From Phycisphaerales bacterium (lineage in GTDB: Bacteria > Planctomycetota > Phycisphaerae > Phycisphaerales > UBA1924), in assembly GCA_016764015.1 (NCBI GenBank), contig JAESSR010000186.1, positions 1-25,922 of the forward strand: a stretch of DNA of 25,922 nucleotides, read 5' to 3'. A model generated the notes under the pieces. That model searched no databases. It saw only the letters and a program-made list of their open reading frames with translations, and was not told where the DNA came from. Below, piece after piece: positions 8,097 through 15,884 of this stretch; the first letter of the stretch is position 1, and the number at the start of each line of letters is the position of its first letter. The translations under genes were made by a program, and so were the position numbers.

Positions 8097-8645
8097 ATGA
8101 ATATGAAAGTACTCACCACGGCACTGTGTGTCCTGGGAGCAACAGGGACAGCAAACGCTGCTTTCGATGAAACAGTTGATGGTGGTGGGGAATTTGGCAG
8201 CACTATTGGTTTTGCCTTTGATATCGGCGAGTTCGGCTCAGGTGTATCAACTGAGATCATTACCGGCGGAATCACATCAGGAGATGTTGACTGGTTCGCT
8301 TTTACAGTCGCAAATGATGCAAACGCAGAAGGTGCATTTACCTTTGGGCTCATAGGCGGAACTTCTTCAATTATGTTTTCTGATGGTGCATCCGTTCTTG
8401 ATTTTTCGGCGGCCGGGGGCAGCATTGCTGTGACTAATCTTACCGCTGGTACCACTTATTATGTAGGTGTTTCTGGCACAGGTGATGGATCATCAATGAG
8501 CCTCTTCGATGGCTCTCACATGGAAGACTTCAGCTATAAGCTCGTCGTATCAGCTTCCGTGGCACCAGTCCCCATGGCTGCATGGGCTGGCCTTGGCTTG
8601 CTCATCCCAATGGGCATCAAGCGTCGCATGAACCGTCGCGGCTAA
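8097..8645 (+). CDS. Secreted protein with PPC-like domain and PEP-CTERM-like anchor (paralogue 1)
   Basis: The 182-aa product has a Sec signal peptide (MNMKVLTTALCVLGATGTANA, likely cleavage after ANA). The beta-rich body contains GDVDWFAFTV and LTAGTTYYVGVSGTG, typical of bacterial pre-peptidase C-terminal (PPC) beta-sandwich domains. The end has PVPMAAWAGLGLL, a hydrophobic stretch and RRMNRRG, the layout of PEP-CTERM-type sorting signals (motif, helix, basic tail), although the motif is not a textbook VPEP. GGAG at 8088-8091 is a good ribosome-binding site for ATG 8097; ATG 8103 is an alternative. It is a close paralogue of the next gene, with nearly identical first 22 and last 30 residues and a diverged middle. 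Its role is unknown, probably exported to the cell surface or matrix. Confidence 0.85.
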   Translation: MNMKVLTTALCVLGATGTANAAFDETVDGGGEFGSTIGFAFDIGEFGSGVSTEIITGGITSGDVDWFAFTVANDANAEGAFTFGLIGGTSSIMFSDGASVLDFSAAGGSIAVTNLTAGTTYYVGVSGTGDGSSMSLFDGSHMEDFSYKLVVSASVAPVPMAAWAGLGLLIPMGIKRRMNRRG

Positions 8646-8675
8646 TAGCTTCCGACTATCTTTTTCAATTCTCAA

Positions 8676-8700
8676 GCCGTCACATCTGTGGCGGCTTTTT
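8676..8700 (+). terminator. Intrinsic terminator of secreted paralogue 1
   Basis: GCCGTCAC (8676-8683), loop ATCT, and GTGGCGGC (8688-8695, one G·U pair) are followed by TTTTT (8696-8700). It lies 31 bases after the stop and is closely similar to the terminator of paralogue 2. From 8701 to 9006 I see no credible gene or structure. Confidence 0.85.
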
Positions 8701-9006
8701 CGTGCGCATGCCCCACTGCTTCCTATTGGCCATTGACGAGCCAAATCGAGACTCTAAAACTGACTCAGATTGCCAAAATCTTGGGCTGGATTGATCGAGC
8801 AAGACTGAATAGCCGCTTATGGGACTGAGAATTCTTGTCTAGTTGTACAAAATTGTGATTTGTTCAATCAAGCCAACATCCGCATGCTGAGCCGAATACG
8901 GGACTTTTCCTCGGACTTACACGAAGATATCTGCTGTAAACTACTTATTTGGACCAACTTAGACCTCATGTCTGCTCAAAATACTTCTCATATTTCCTGA
9001 TTCCGA

Positions 9007-9034
9007 TTGACCGCCCCCCTTATTCAGGTATTCT
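9007..9034 (+). promoter_or_regulatory. Probable promoter of the second secreted paralogue
   Basis: TTGACC (9007-9012) and TATTCT (9029-9034) are separated by 16 bp, with the same C-rich CCCCCCTTATT spacer as the promoter at 7935-7962. It is 163 bases from the start codon. The conserved leader hairpin CCGGC-TGCAGT-GCTGG is at 9165-9180. Confidence 0.45.
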
Positions 9035-9197
9035 ATAGGAGATTCGCCCCGCCCTGTTTAGGTGTTTTCAGCGGCGTATTCTAATCAAGACTCATACTGG
9101 ATGAGCTTGATCGGCATATTGAGGGATAACCGCTCGGATTTCAGTTTGAGAAAAGAGCAAACCACCGGCTGCAGTGCTGGTAGAAGTAGGAGAAGAC

Positions 9198-9758
9198 ATG
9201 AATATGAAAGTACTCGCCACGACACTGTGTGTTCTGGCAGCAACAGGGACAGCAAATGCTGCCTTCAGCGACATGGAAAGCAATGATACCATCGGTACAT
9301 CGAACTTCATTGGTTCGTTCGGCGGTGGCGATTTCAACGAAATCGGCTCAGGTACTATCACCGTTGGTGATGTAGACTGGTTCTCATTCACAATCACCAA
9401 TGAAGCGACCATTCAGTTTGATCAGCTCGCATCAGCTGATTTCAACACAACTGCGTCACTGCAGTTAGTTGACTCAGACATGAGCACAATCCTTGCGTCT
9501 GCACAGGGCACAGTTTCACCACTGGGCATCCAAGCGCTCACCCTTGATGCTGGCACATACTATGTCGGTGTCACCGGCGGCGTAAGCGATTACGCTTCAG
9601 TCGTCTTTGACGGCAGCATGGGTGCTGCACATAATGATAGCTTCGGCTACAAGCTCGTTATCGGTGCTTCAGTTGTACCTGTTCCCATGGCTGCATGGGC
9701 TGGGCTCGGTTTGCTCGTGCCAATGGGTATCAAGCGTCGCATGAACCGTCGCGGCTAA
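9198..9758 (+). CDS. Secreted protein with PPC-like domain and PEP-CTERM-like anchor (paralogue 2)
   Basis: The 186-aa paralogue of the preceding gene was probably formed by tandem duplication. The start was set at ATG 9198 because GGAGA at 9189-9193 precedes it and it aligns with the paralogue; an upstream in-frame ATG at 9174 lies inside the conserved leader. Signal peptide MNMKVLATTLCVLAATGTANA. The body carries SNDTIGTSN, GDVDWFSFTITN and LTLDAGTYYVGVTGG, a clear PPC-domain pattern. The C-terminus PVPMAAWAGLGLLVPMG plus a basic tail repeats the putative sorting signal. Compared with paralogue 1 the ends are almost unchanged and the middle has diverged, as expected when export signals are constrained and the exposed domain is not. 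Function unknown. Confidence 0.87.
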   Translation: MNMKVLATTLCVLAATGTANAAFSDMESNDTIGTSNFIGSFGGGDFNEIGSGTITVGDVDWFSFTITNEATIQFDQLASADFNTTASLQLVDSDMSTILASAQGTVSPLGIQALTLDAGTYYVGVTGGVSDYASVVFDGSMGAAHNDSFGYKLVIGASVVPVPMAAWAGLGLLVPMGIKRRMNRRG

Positions 9759-9788
9759 ACAGCGCACGACTATCATTATCATCCTCAA

Positions 9789-9814
9789 GCTGTCACTTCG
9801 GTGACGGCTTTTTT
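9789..9814 (+). terminator. Intrinsic terminator of secreted paralogue 2
   Basis: GCTGTCAC (9789-9796), loop TTCG, and GTGACGGC (9801-9808, one G·U pair) are followed by TTTTTT (9809-9814). It is the counterpart of the terminator at 8676-8700. Confidence 0.87.
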
Positions 9815-9862
9815 ATTCGCTCATTCTCCCACCAGTCTGATCGACCTACATACTCAACATAG

Positions 9863-9897
9863 AAAAACCCCGCACTGGCTATCAAACCAGTGCGGGG
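9863..9897 (-). terminator. Intrinsic terminator of the PEP-CTERM gene
   Basis: On the minus strand a perfect 11-bp stem (CCCCGCACTGG at 9887-9897 and its complement at 9868-9878) with an 8-nt loop is followed by five T (9867-9863). It lies 46 bases beyond the stop of the gene at 9943-10650. Confidence 0.85.
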
Positions 9898-9942
9898 CAT
9901 TGAAAGATAATATACTGTTCCCGCTTCGCTTGCTCGATCGGA

Positions 9943-10650
9943 TTATCGACGGCGGCGGCTCATCAAGCCGGTGGCGCCCAAGAGCAATGCCAATGAGCCC
10001 GGTGCTGGTACTGAGTTGACAGTCAGGTTGTCCATCAAGATGCGTGGAGCGGTGAAGTCATTGCCCAATGTTGCGTAAAGCTGCAATGAATCGAACTCGG
10101 CTCCACCGACCATAAGGGTGGCGACCGCGCCGTTGTCGCGTCCACCAAGATTAGAGATCGTAAGCGTATCGGCATCAACAACGACCCCGTTCATGAACGC
10201 TTCGAAGTGCAGCACCATGCCGCCCCAAGGACCGTTCTCGAAGTACCCAAGGTCAACAGATGCCGAGTCGGCAACCGAATCAAGCATCATCGTCAGGGTC
10301 GATAGAGGACCAATTGTCAGGTTGTCGCCTGGGATAAACGCACGCCCGAAGGTCAACACATTGTTTCGACTCCCAAAGCCTGGGAACTCATCAAAGAAGT
10401 AGGTCGCACGCTCAACAATGTACTCATTGCCGAGTGATTCAAACCCGTCACCACCGGCGACAAATGTATTCCCATCAGGGAACACGCCATCGACGCTGTT
10501 GAGGGCGGTGTAGGTCACGCCGTTATAGTATAAATCACCTGACCCCATTGATCCTTCAGTCAGATCATCGTAGGTACTCACTGAGATATCAGCAAACGCA
10601 GAGGCGCTCATCAGAGCAACGATACCGGCACTAGTAATTGTCTTCTTCAT
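9943..10650 (-). CDS. PEP-CTERM sorting-domain protein
   Basis: The 235-aa product has signal peptide MKKTITSAGIVALMSASAFA and a beta-rich body of about 190 residues. It ends in a textbook PEP-CTERM tail (VPAPGSLALLLGATGLMSRRRR), which is recognised by exosortase in systems of this kind. The body has no domain I recognise; the pattern (LTIGPLSTLTMMLDS, ADTLTISNLGG, FDSLQLYATL) is that of a beta-sandwich similar to those in secreted planctomycete proteins. GGAGA six bases before ATG 10650 is a good ribosome-binding site. It is a single-gene unit with its own terminator. Its anchor differs from that of the two paralogues next door, so two sorting-signal types occur side by side. Confidence 0.87.
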   Translation of the reverse strand: MKKTITSAGIVALMSASAFADISVSTYDDLTEGSMGSGDLYYNGVTYTALNSVDGVFPDGNTFVAGGDGFESLGNEYIVERATYFFDEFPGFGSRNNVLTFGRAFIPGDNLTIGPLSTLTMMLDSVADSASVDLGYFENGPWGGMVLHFEAFMNGVVVDADTLTISNLGGRDNGAVATLMVGGAEFDSLQLYATLGNDFTAPRILMDNLTVNSVPAPGSLALLLGATGLMSRRRR

Positions 10651-10718
10651 CTCTATTCTCCGAATCTAAAAGTTTGTAGCTTCAATTGCCACCTGGTAAT
10701 ACTTGAGAGCAATCCTGA

Positions 10719-11975
10719 TTAGGTTGGCTTCCCGTCCTGTGGGAGCAACTCATGTTTAATCATCACCGTTGTCGGCATCGGCGGATACGCCATCCTGACC
10801 CGGTACAACTCGTATTCATTTGGCTCAATTCCCAGACGCCCAAAGAGCGAGCGGGTCAGGTCCTGGTGCCCTGGAAGGTCCGGTGACGACGCGAGCGTTA
10901 ACCCGCGCCCGAGCTTAACTACTTTGTCAGTCATCGGCAAAGCGTCGGAGTCTTGAAATGCGATCGATGATGCGATATCAGAGAACACACACAACTCACG
11001 CTCGACTTGTCCGAACAACCCTGCCCGCACATAGAAATCAAAGTGAAGCATCTCCGCAGGTATCCGCACCGATGTACCAAAGTGAGCGACTTTGTCGTTG
11101 GGCATCGCATGGGTGGGTGCGATATTACGAAGCAGCTCGCCGGTGACAAGGGTTCGCTGTCCGAGGAGCCCAACTTCCGATGAAACGAACTCATCTTGCA
11201 TCATGCCTTCTGGGGTTTTGGTTCGCAGCAACTCGGGCATTGGGTGTGAGCAATATTCAGGGAGTACCGGCACCCCGTTGTGCGCCTTGGCTGCCTGTGG
11301 GTCAATCGCAGCTCGTTGCATCGCAGCTTCATGCTGAACATCATCATCGAGGGCAACCGACTGATTCACGACCCACCGTACATCAGGGCGGGTCTGGCGG
11401 TACCCCATGAGCCCACGGATCTGAGCCATGTGAAAATGATCCTCGGTATCATCCGAAGGCATGAGGATGCACATCGCCATCAGCACCCGGCAATGAGCGC
11501 CCCATGTGAAGCTATTGCCCGCGAACGAGTGCTGACGCCAGCGTTCTTCCGTCTGGGCGTCTTTTACAGAGTTCGATGACTCAATAAGCAAATCAAACTC
11601 GGACTTGCTCGAGGCATGGGTCTCAACCAACGCTTGGAACTGAACTTCGGCTTTCTGAACTGACTCAACGAGGTCTTGGGCAATCCCGCACGACTGGGCA
11701 GCGCTCATCCACACAGCGATGCTCTTCGATGAAGGCATGTGCTTTGCCGCGACAAACGGATCGTCTGCATAGGCGACCTTGATGAGCTGCCATGCCAGTT
11801 TGCGGTGGATTCCAAAGGCGGAGGACACCGCTGAGACCGCTTTGGATTCTGGGCATTTTTCTTCAATGATTCGGCAATAGGCATCGCGGGCAGCACTGAT
11901 CGCTTGGATCGTGTCCGCTTGAAACTGATCGTTTCCACTCTCCCCCACCGCAGGTTGATGCTTCGTCTGAGCCAT
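10719..11975 (-). CDS. Protein of unknown function with possible N-terminal helix-turn-helix
   Basis: This is a 418-aa soluble protein with no signal peptide or membrane segment. Residues about 43-66 (ESKAVSAVSSAFGIHRKLAWQL) look like a helix-turn-helix, suggesting a DNA-binding or regulatory role, but this is a reading by eye. The rest is mixed alpha/beta with several His and Cys residues (HSFAGNSFTWGAHCRVLMAMC, EYCSHPMPELL) and no catalytic signature I recognise. The start is ATG 11975, with a promoter whose -10 box lies seven bases upstream, so the transcript may be leaderless. It is preceded by unrelated minus-strand genes with a 137-base gap. Confidence 0.8.
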   Translation of the reverse strand: MAQTKHQPAVGESGNDQFQADTIQAISAARDAYCRIIEEKCPESKAVSAVSSAFGIHRKLAWQLIKVAYADDPFVAAKHMPSSKSIAVWMSAAQSCGIAQDLVESVQKAEVQFQALVETHASSKSEFDLLIESSNSVKDAQTEERWRQHSFAGNSFTWGAHCRVLMAMCILMPSDDTEDHFHMAQIRGLMGYRQTRPDVRWVVNQSVALDDDVQHEAAMQRAAIDPQAAKAHNGVPVLPEYCSHPMPELLRTKTPEGMMQDEFVSSEVGLLGQRTLVTGELLRNIAPTHAMPNDKVAHFGTSVRIPAEMLHFDFYVRAGLFGQVERELCVFSDIASSIAFQDSDALPMTDKVVKLGRGLTLASSPDLPGHQDLTRSLFGRLGIEPNEYELYRVRMAYPPMPTTVMIKHELLPQDGKPT

Positions 11976-11982
11976 AACGATC

Positions 11983-12010
11983 AGTATACCGAACCAATGA
12001 GATATTTCAA
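11983..12010 (-). promoter_or_regulatory. Promoter giving a probably leaderless transcript
   Basis: On the minus strand TTGAAA (12010-12005) and TATACT (11988-11983) are separated by 16 bp. The start codon ATG (11975-11973) follows the -10 box after only seven bases, so transcription would begin at or next to the A of ATG. No ribosome-binding site is present. Confidence 0.55.
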
Positions 12011-12112
12011 TACTTGTTTCAGAAACAAATACAGAAATTTCACCATTGGTGCGCCTCCAAATGAGAAATCTACACCCTCATCGGGTTATCGGATGAATTG
12101 TCGGCATTTAAC

Positions 12113-12424
12113 CTATGCGGAACTGGATTTGAATCGCTGGTCAAAGTTTGGGATGGCCCGTCGAAGACTCGATACATCACATCGCGCTGGCATTTGAGCG
12201 TGCCCAAAGTGATCCGCTGCCATTCGGGCAACGACTTTGGCAATCACACTGGGTGAAATCGCTCCGCCAACGAGATGCTCATGGTCTACCCAGGCCATCG
12301 TGAGTTCGTGATCACTCGTTGAACCATCATCCCAAGTAATGGTCATCGTGTAGAGCCACCCGGATTGGGTTTCGTGCTCGCCATCGATTTGGACTGCTGC
12401 TTCAGATGGATTGATATCAGACAT
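12113..12424 (-). CDS. Small soluble protein of unknown function
   Basis: A 103-aa protein starting at ATG 12424. It contains WLYTMTITWDDGSTSDHELTMAWVDHEHLVGG, a beta-rich segment, then a helical stretch (SPSVIAKVVARMAADHFGH) and a basic end. It has no signal peptide or membrane helix, and I do not recognise a family. Composition and codon use are like the neighbours and the translation lacks low-complexity runs, which supports a real gene. It lies 35 bases after a small membrane-protein gene on the same strand, so the two could be cotranscribed. No strong ribosome-binding site is visible. Confidence 0.65.
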   Translation of the reverse strand: MSDINPSEAAVQIDGEHETQSGWLYTMTITWDDGSTSDHELTMAWVDHEHLVGGAISPSVIAKVVARMAADHFGHAQMPARCDVSSLRRAIPNFDQRFKSSSA

Positions 12425-12459
12425 GAACAGATCGTAGCATCATCGCTCTATCTAACGAC

Positions 12460-12855
12460 CTAATGAAGCGTGATCGAGCCGTACAACATCAGCATCGCTG
12501 CAAAGCCAAACATCTCAACGATTAAAACCCCAATGGTTGCGACGATCAATACCGAACTCACCATCATGCTGCGCATCCCAGAACACATGTACATTCGCCG
12601 CAATAAGACAATGAATACAAAATAGCCCACGACGAATCCCGCAATGATCGCCCCAACTACGCTTTCCTTACCAAAATACATCACAAGCAAACTGTACACA
12701 AGCAAGATTGAACCGCTTGCGTAAAAGCACATCGAAAAGGCCTGCTCAAACCTTGGCTTCTCCTTTATCATCACCCTACAGATAAGCATGCTCGCTGGCG
12801 CCATTCCAAGGGCGGTAAATATCGCAAACACTAAAACTGAAAATAACAACACCAT
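12460..12855 (-). CDS. Small multi-pass membrane protein of unknown function
   Basis: The 131-aa product is very hydrophobic with about four predicted transmembrane helices (LLFSVLVFAIFTALG, ASGSILLVYSLLVMYFG, VVGAIIAGFVVGYFVFIVLL, VLIVATIGVLIVEMFGFAAML). Charged loops include ICRVMIKEKPRFE and RRMYMCSGMR. I chose ATG 12855, with GAGGG 12 bases upstream; a TTG in frame at 12879 would add eight residues. No family is recognised. It lies just downstream of the infC terminator, so it probably has its own promoter, and may be cotranscribed with the 103-aa gene that follows. Confidence 0.65.
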   Translation of the reverse strand: MVLLFSVLVFAIFTALGMAPASMLICRVMIKEKPRFEQAFSMCFYASGSILLVYSLLVMYFGKESVVGAIIAGFVVGYFVFIVLLRRMYMCSGMRSMMVSSVLIVATIGVLIVEMFGFAAMLMLYGSITLH

Positions 12856-12914
12856 GGCAACATCATCCCTCAGACACAAATCAAAAACTATTTGATCGGA
12901 CTCTCAGTATACAT

Positions 12915-12938
12915 AAAAAAACCGGACACATAGTCCGG
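12915..12938 (-). terminator. Intrinsic terminator of infC
   Basis: On the minus strand CCGGAC (12938-12933), a 5-nt loop and GTCCGG (12927-12922) are followed by seven T (12921-12915). It lies 31 bases beyond the infC stop codon and separates infC from the membrane-protein gene. Confidence 0.85.
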
Positions 12939-12969
12939 CTTGTCATAGAAAAAACGGGTTTGCGCTCTA

Positions 12970-13743
12970 TCAGCCGAGCAAATCTGCGATCTCGTCATCG
13001 ACTGGATTCGAAGCACGATTGTCCTTGGGACCCTTGTGCTTTTTCTTCTTCTCTTCCTGAGCCTCTTGCGCGTCTTCTTGCGCATCTGCGAGATCATCCG
13101 CTTCATTCTGTGCAGCGATCTCGGCTTCGAGCCTGGCGAGTTCAAGTTTCTCTTTTTCTTTATCCTCTTGGATCATCCGAGACTTGATCGATTTGATCTT
13201 GTCTTTGTCCGGCGAGAGCAGCAAGGTGATCGCACGCCCTACGCCCTTGGGTGCCATATCAACCTTGGCAACATCAGAGAGATCCTGACATATCTGAAGC
13301 ATGCGTTCTTCGCCCATCTGCTTGTGCATGATTTCGCGCCCACGGAAGCGTTGAACGATTTGCACCTTGTGACCGGCGATGAGGAATCGGCGTGCTTGAT
13401 CAACACGGATTTTTACATCGTGTGGATCGATCTTGAGCGAACGCCCGAGACGGATTTCCTTGAGTTCCCCACCATGCTGGCGGGCCTTTGCTTCTTTTTT
13501 CGAAAGGTCGTACTTGTGCTTGCCGTAGTCCATGATCTTGCAGATCGGCGGGCGTGAGTTGGCGACGACCTCGACAAGGTCTAAGCCGACTGCCTGCGCC
13601 ATGCGCATTGCCTCGGGCGTATCGACGAGCCCAAGCTGTTCGCCATTCTGGTCGACTAAGCGGACCGGCGAGATACGGATCATGTGGTTGACTCGGGTCC
13701 GCTGGGCGGGCCCTTGGTTTTTGATAAATCGTCTGCGGGCGAT
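12970..13743 (-). CDS. infC: Translation initiation factor IF-3, probable ATC start
   Basis: IF-3 binds the 30S ribosome and enforces correct start-codon and initiator-tRNA choice. The N-domain shows INxxIR-like HMIRISPVRLVDQNGEQLG and ALDLVEV-type VGLDLVEVVANSRPPICKIMDYGKHKY. The C-domain shows KEIRLGRSLKIDPHDVKIRVDQARRFL and VQIVQRFRGREIMHKQMG. I placed the start at ATC 13743 because AAGGAG lies seven bases upstream of it. The only standard start in frame, TTG 13761, sits upstream of that site and has no ribosome-binding site of its own. Rare start codons are known for infC in other bacteria and allow IF-3 to repress its own synthesis. About 75 extra C-terminal residues, highly charged (EAQEEKKKKHKG), follow the domain. 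rpmI and rplT, its usual neighbours, are absent; it has its own terminator. Confidence 0.93.
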   Translation of the reverse strand: MARRRFIKNQGPAQRTRVNHMIRISPVRLVDQNGEQLGLVDTPEAMRMAQAVGLDLVEVVANSRPPICKIMDYGKHKYDLSKKEAKARQHGGELKEIRLGRSLKIDPHDVKIRVDQARRFLIAGHKVQIVQRFRGREIMHKQMGEERMLQICQDLSDVAKVDMAPKGVGRAITLLLSPDKDKIKSIKSRMIQEDKEKEKLELARLEAEIAAQNEADDLADAQEDAQEAQEEKKKKHKGPKDNRASNPVDDEIADLLG

Positions 13744-13958
13744 ATGAGAACTCCTTGCCAAATTTCTTGGCGTACGACAAGCATTCGACTGTCAACTGCT
13801 GACAGCCTTGAGACTCTATTGAACCATCGAAAGACCCATAAAGCAAGCCTTGTTGGGGAATAAGAGGGCAATAGGTAAATGAGAAATGGGCAATTGAGAA
13901 GAGAAGTAGGCAAAGATGAAATTGATGCTGATTCTGTATGCTGTTGCCATTGCCAGAT

Positions 13959-15401
13959 TCAGAGAATATTGAGCAGCACGCTGATGAGCAGCAATGCGAC
14001 GACGACCAAGAATGGAGGCCAAACGATGTGATCCATGAATCCGCCTGAACCGGTCGCTGTGTGTTCTGGGATTTGGGAAACCTCAGCTTGCACCTGGGCA
14101 GCGATATCAGCGAGATCATCGCCATGGAATACATCTTTGTGAGCTAATGGAGGGGATTCACCCTTTTTGATCGCACGCAGGTCGATGAGCAGATCAGAAC
14201 AGTTCTGGTACCGGTTTTTTACCCGTTTGGCCATCATCATCTCGATGACCTCTGAGATGCCTGCACCGAGCTTGGGATTGACATGGTCAGGCGGGATGAG
14301 ATCATTTTTCAGGTGCTTGTGCATCACAGATGATGGATTTTTGCCCTCAAATGGTACATTTCCGGTCACCATGTGGTAGAGGGTGACGCCGAGTGAATAG
14401 ATATCCGCTGGCGGACCAATGTCCTTTTCGCCTCGGATTTGCTCTGGTGAAATGTAGTAAGGCGTGCCAAACGCTCGCCCGGCTTCTGCTTCGGCTGCTT
14501 CGACATCGCTGATTGCTCGTGCGAGCCCCATATCGGCGAGTTTCACAACACCCTCTTTGGTGATCATGATGTTCTTGGGTTTGACATCCCGGTGAATCAG
14601 ACCCCGCTCGTGGGCATGTTCGAGTGCTTCGGCGACCTGAATCCCGACATCGATCGCGTCGGATTCTTTAAATCGCTTGTGGGTGACGATATCCTCGTGG
14701 ACCGAACGCCCCTCGACATACTCCATGACGAAGTAGTACATGTCGCCTTCGTTGCCCACATCAAATGCCTGGACAATATTGGGATGATTGAGCGACGCTG
14801 CTGCGCGCCCTTCTGCGAAGAACCGTTCGATAAACTGAGGGTTTTGCGAGAACTTCTTGGGGAGTTTCTTGATTGCGACCATGCGATCGAGCGAGACCTG
14901 CTTGGCTTTATACACTGTCGCCATGGCCCCCGCGCCGAGTTTGCCCAAAATGCGATACCCGCTGATGGCAGACCCAGATCGTTCAGCCTGGATAGCTTCA
15001 CGCAATCGAGCGATCTGGCGCTTGGTGACATATTCTTTATTGACAAGAACCTGAGCGAGTGAGTTGGAGAGTGTTTCTTGTTCTTCTTCGGTCCTGGTGA
15101 GTGTCAGACAGTGCTTGACCTCTTCGGGGGTTGCCAAACCTTGATCGATGACGAGTCGCCCGATGAGTGTATCGAGATTGGTGCCGTCTTTGGTGGCATC
15201 CATGATCGATTTCTCAGCGTCGGCCACGGTCATTGGGTCATTCCCGATCGACTCTGCTCCAAATGGGGTCGTATCGTCAGAGGAAGTGCTCTCAACGGAT
15301 GCGTTCTCATCGGTCAGCTGGATATCTTGACCAGCTGAATTGCTCGAATTATCGTTTGATTGCTTGCTCACACACTCTGTTCCGTAGTTCTGTACCTGCA
15401 T
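13959..15401 (-). CDS. Tail-anchored Ser/Thr protein kinase
   Basis: The 480-aa Hanks-type kinase has its core at about residues 149-410: glycine loop LGKLGAGAMATVYKA, VAIKK (K178), helix-C Glu197, catalytic loop HRDVKPKN (D272), DMG metal site (D290, usual DFG), GTPYYISPEQ activation segment and SLGVTLYHMVTG. All catalytic residues are present. Residues 1-60 are acidic, Ser-rich and probably disordered. About 75-140 form a helical module (LIGRLVIDQGLATPEEVKHCL, QVLVNKEYVTKRQIARLREAI) resembling the N-terminal module of GspE/MshE-type ATPases. The final 20 residues are a single transmembrane helix, so the kinase faces the cytoplasm. Substrates are unknown. It lies upstream of infC on the same strand with a 215-base gap holding no gene I can support. 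Confidence 0.93.
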   Translation of the reverse strand: MQVQNYGTECVSKQSNDNSSNSAGQDIQLTDENASVESTSSDDTTPFGAESIGNDPMTVADAEKSIMDATKDGTNLDTLIGRLVIDQGLATPEEVKHCLTLTRTEEEQETLSNSLAQVLVNKEYVTKRQIARLREAIQAERSGSAISGYRILGKLGAGAMATVYKAKQVSLDRMVAIKKLPKKFSQNPQFIERFFAEGRAAASLNHPNIVQAFDVGNEGDMYYFVMEYVEGRSVHEDIVTHKRFKESDAIDVGIQVAEALEHAHERGLIHRDVKPKNIMITKEGVVKLADMGLARAISDVEAAEAEAGRAFGTPYYISPEQIRGEKDIGPPADIYSLGVTLYHMVTGNVPFEGKNPSSVMHKHLKNDLIPPDHVNPKLGAGISEVIEMMMAKRVKNRYQNCSDLLIDLRAIKKGESPPLAHKDVFHGDDLADIAAQVQAEVSQIPEHTATGSGGFMDHIVWPPFLVVVALLLISVLLNIL

Positions 15402-15624
15402 TATCTATCTATTCGCACGGGTTTCCGATCAGTTTCGATCGAATTGGCGAATCGGCAAGATAGAGGGGGAATGCCCATCTGTCAAATCAGACAGCACTGA
15501 TCCTATCAGAATGATCGGACTTTCTGCCTCAAGGCTCAAGCGAGCTCTGATATTCTTTGCGCGATTCTAGGTCCGGATATAGACGCGAAACAAGATCAAT
15601 CAAAGATCGTCGGTTCTCCCATGC

Positions 15625-15876
15625 TAGGTCGTGCCTGACGGCTCATATTTTGAAACGAATATCCCAATCTTGTCGCCTTCCCCGGGCTTCCTGGGGAGCA
15701 CCCAGAGGGTGGTTGTGTCGAATGAAATGAGCCGGAGGGGGCTTGCCTTGTTTCTCCTTCGTTTGTCGCATCAACACAATTCTGTAGACCCCCTCCGCCT
15801 GCTGCGCAGACACCTCCCCCGGAAGCCCGGGGGAGGAGAGTATACGAAACACACTGAGCCGTCAGACATGAGCTAG
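15625..15876. repeat. 252-bp fold-back element between kinase and an unknown gene
   Basis: The ends are a 22-bp imperfect inverted repeat (15625-15646 / 15855-15876, 19 of 22 matching) that begins and ends with CTAG and contains a perfect 10-bp core, TGACGGCTCA. Inside, a perfect 10-bp hairpin CCTCCCCCGG-AAGC-CCGGGGGAGG lies at 15813-15836, and an inverted partner around 15675-15703 (CCCCGGGCTTCC) pairs with it in the long-range fold. GCCGGAGGGGGC (about 15733-15744) can pair with CCCCCTCCGC (about 15789-15798). The element ends eight bases before ATG 15885. The remaining gap 15402-15624 shows no gene. Confidence 0.75.
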
Positions 15877-15884
15877 ACTTGCCT

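Noticed and set aside
13780..13800. CTGTCA-GCAGT-TGACAG inverted repeat upstream of infC with a TTGACA box on the minus strand
   Set aside because: There is no acceptable -10 box at the right distance, and a 6-bp palindrome is expected by chance.
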